Positions 40,802 to 41,779 of a stretch of DNA of 41,779 nucleotides are shown here, one piece after another. Origin of the DNA: T3Sed10-241 sp036796255 (GTDB lineage: Bacteria > Bacteroidota > Bacteroidia > Flavobacteriales_D > Cryomorphaceae). Below the pieces are notes generated by a model. That model saw only the letters and a list, made by a program, of their open reading frames with translations. It did no database searches and was not told the origin of the DNA. Each line of letters begins with the position of its first letter. The first letter of the stretch is position 1. Where the stretch lies: positions 1-41,779 of the forward strand of contig DAIRDH010000029.1 of the NCBI GenBank assembly GCA_036796255.1, given 5' to 3'. The translations under genes were made by a program, and so were the position numbers.

Positions 40802-41779
40802 TCACCGTGATTCCTTCAATTCAGTCTTTTGGTGGTAGCTAAGTAAGAGATATACAAGCATTGCCAGGGTGAGCACGGCAAACATAAGGTGCACGGGTTG
40901 CAACACAGCTGGCATTCCCAAGTAGGCCAGGCCCATGCCCGCGAGCACCTCAAGCACCACCAGAAATAACAAAACCCGCGGCCAGGTAGAAATTATCCTT
41001 GTGCGAATGAGCCAACCTGCAAACAAACCAATGGCACCAAGGATCAAAAGGCTAAACGAACGGTGGATTTCGAATAGAAAACTGATTGCGTCGACCCATA
41101 AGCTTCGTGGAAGTCCACTCTTTGCAATGGCGTCAACTTCTTCACGTACCTCTGTACCCAGCGCAACCTGCACCAATAAGAGGAGGATACACACAAATCC
41201 CAAAGCTGTGATGCGCTTGTCGCGCACGGTGGGAAAAGCAAACTTATGCTGCTGCAAATATGCCGTCAGAAAGGCGAAGATACCTATGAGGGCCAAAGCC
41301 GAAAACATGTGGTAAGTTATGCTGTGGGGTATGAGATTGCCATCTACCACGCGCTTTCCAAGCCATGCGGCAAAACCGAGTAAAATCACACCGGCTCCAC
41401 CCAGAATCGTAACAATGGGAGCACGCCGAAAATAAAACAGCGAGGCGATGAAGAACGCCAGCACAGGCAATCCCGAGAAAGCGCCAATAAGCCGGTTGAT
41501 GTATTCAATCCAGGTGTGTACTGGGTTGAAGACGTTATAATCGTGCTTGGTATATGGCAGCCATTGTGCGGAATTGTACTCATCTGCTGAGGTGAAATCG
41601 GATTGCGCTGTGTAAAATGCGCCATCCTTAAGGATCATATTGCCCTTCTTGAACTCGCGGTGGGGTTGCCAGGTGAGCGTTTCAACATCTGTAGGCGGGA
41701 TGTAATACCCGAAGCATTTGGGCCAGTCAGGACAGCCCATACCTGAACCTGTGGTGCGCACCGTGGTTCCTGCAAGCAT
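40802..41779 (-). CDS. ctaA: COX15/CtaA-family heme A synthase (5' end cut by window)
   Basis: At least 325 residues of a multi-TM heme A synthase, which oxidises heme O to heme A for cytochrome oxidase. LAGTTVRTTGSGMGCPDWPK is the hallmark N-terminal segment, but the true start is upstream of the window edge because family members begin one TM helix earlier. His residues in HTWIEYINRL, YHMFSALAL, EIHRSFSLL and PVHLMFAVL are the heme ligand candidates. An added periplasmic loop (about 30-85, ILKDGAFYTAQSDFTSADEY) is typical of Bacteroidota. It uses heme supplied by HemH, also in this window. Confidence 0.93.
   Translation of the reverse strand: MLAGTTVRTTGSGMGCPDWPKCFGYYIPPTDVETLTWQPHREFKKGNMILKDGAFYTAQSDFTSADEYNSAQWLPYTKHDYNVFNPVHTWIEYINRLIGAFSGLPVLAFFIASLFYFRRAPIVTILGGAGVILLGFAAWLGKRVVDGNLIPHSITYHMFSALALIGIFAFLTAYLQQHKFAFPTVRDKRITALGFVCILLLLVQVALGTEVREEVDAIAKSGLPRSLWVDAISFLFEIHRSFSLLILGAIGLFAGWLIRTRIISTWPRVLLFLVVLEVLAGMGLAYLGMPAVLQPVHLMFAVLTLAMLVYLLLSYHQKTELKESR

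Noticed and set aside
1..41779. tRNA genes, rRNA genes, CRISPR arrays, transposases and integrases
   Set aside because: None was recognised on reading both strands. The CTAG and 19-bp repeats lack the regular spacers of CRISPR.

Overview
The window looks like a scaffolded draft or metagenome contig from the Bacteroidota, probably a Flavobacteriales/Cryomorphaceae-like member. It contains two runs of exactly 100 N. The evidence is the gliding/type IX gene order mutY-ssb-gldE-gldD, OmpA/PorT-like barrel proteins, a FISUMP lipoprotein, ten exact matches to the Bacteroidota -7 promoter box TAnnTTTG at sensible places, and almost no Shine-Dalgarno sequences. Base composition is moderate to fairly high in G+C for the group.

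Layout. 1-10.7 kb, all on the minus strand: a signalling region. Read in the direction of transcription it holds a beta-barrel protein, a double zinc ribbon, an ExbD/MotB-like protein with a large periplasmic domain, a MotA/TolQ/ExbB channel protein, a PP2C phosphatase, an ECF sigma factor lacking the usual acidic patch, and a membrane Ser/Thr kinase with TPR repeats. After a gap and a repeat come another barrel protein, a lipoprotein, a multi-TM protein and a HisKA_3 histidine kinase. 11-18.6 kb, plus strand: pRiA4b ORF-3-like protein, FISUMP lipoprotein, then housekeeping genes lpdA, hemH, pabB-like, tilS and an S4 RNA-binding protein. 18.6-20.3 kb, minus: an MlaF/MlaE-type ABC transporter whose ATPase end is lost in the second gap. 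20.4-22.5 kb, plus: small lipoprotein, SprT-like protein, mannose-1-phosphate guanylyltransferase. 22.5-24.0 kb: a YefM-YoeB toxin-antitoxin pair lying between a complete cupin-like gene and a second, diverged copy of that gene's last 74 bp. 24.2-28.3 kb, minus: RDD-recX and prfB-arsC-fumC, with prfB carrying the programmed +1 frameshift. 28.4-34.6 kb, plus: the SpoIIM-DUF4129-DUF4350-MoxR-DUF58 operon, divergent from RDD. 34.6-37.2 kb, minus: HU, TPR protein, a 30-residue basic protein and RNase G. 37.3-40.8 kb, plus: mutY-ssb-gldE-gldD. The window ends inside a heme A synthase gene.

The most interesting parts are the kinase/phosphatase/sigma set beside an ion-channel-like pair (a possible phosphorylation-switched sigma circuit), the duplicated gene end around the toxin-antitoxin pair with its TGTACA operator, a family of CTAG-rich intergenic repeats, a 43-bp near-perfect palindrome, and -7 boxes placed 4-6 nt before start codons, which suggests leaderless mRNAs.
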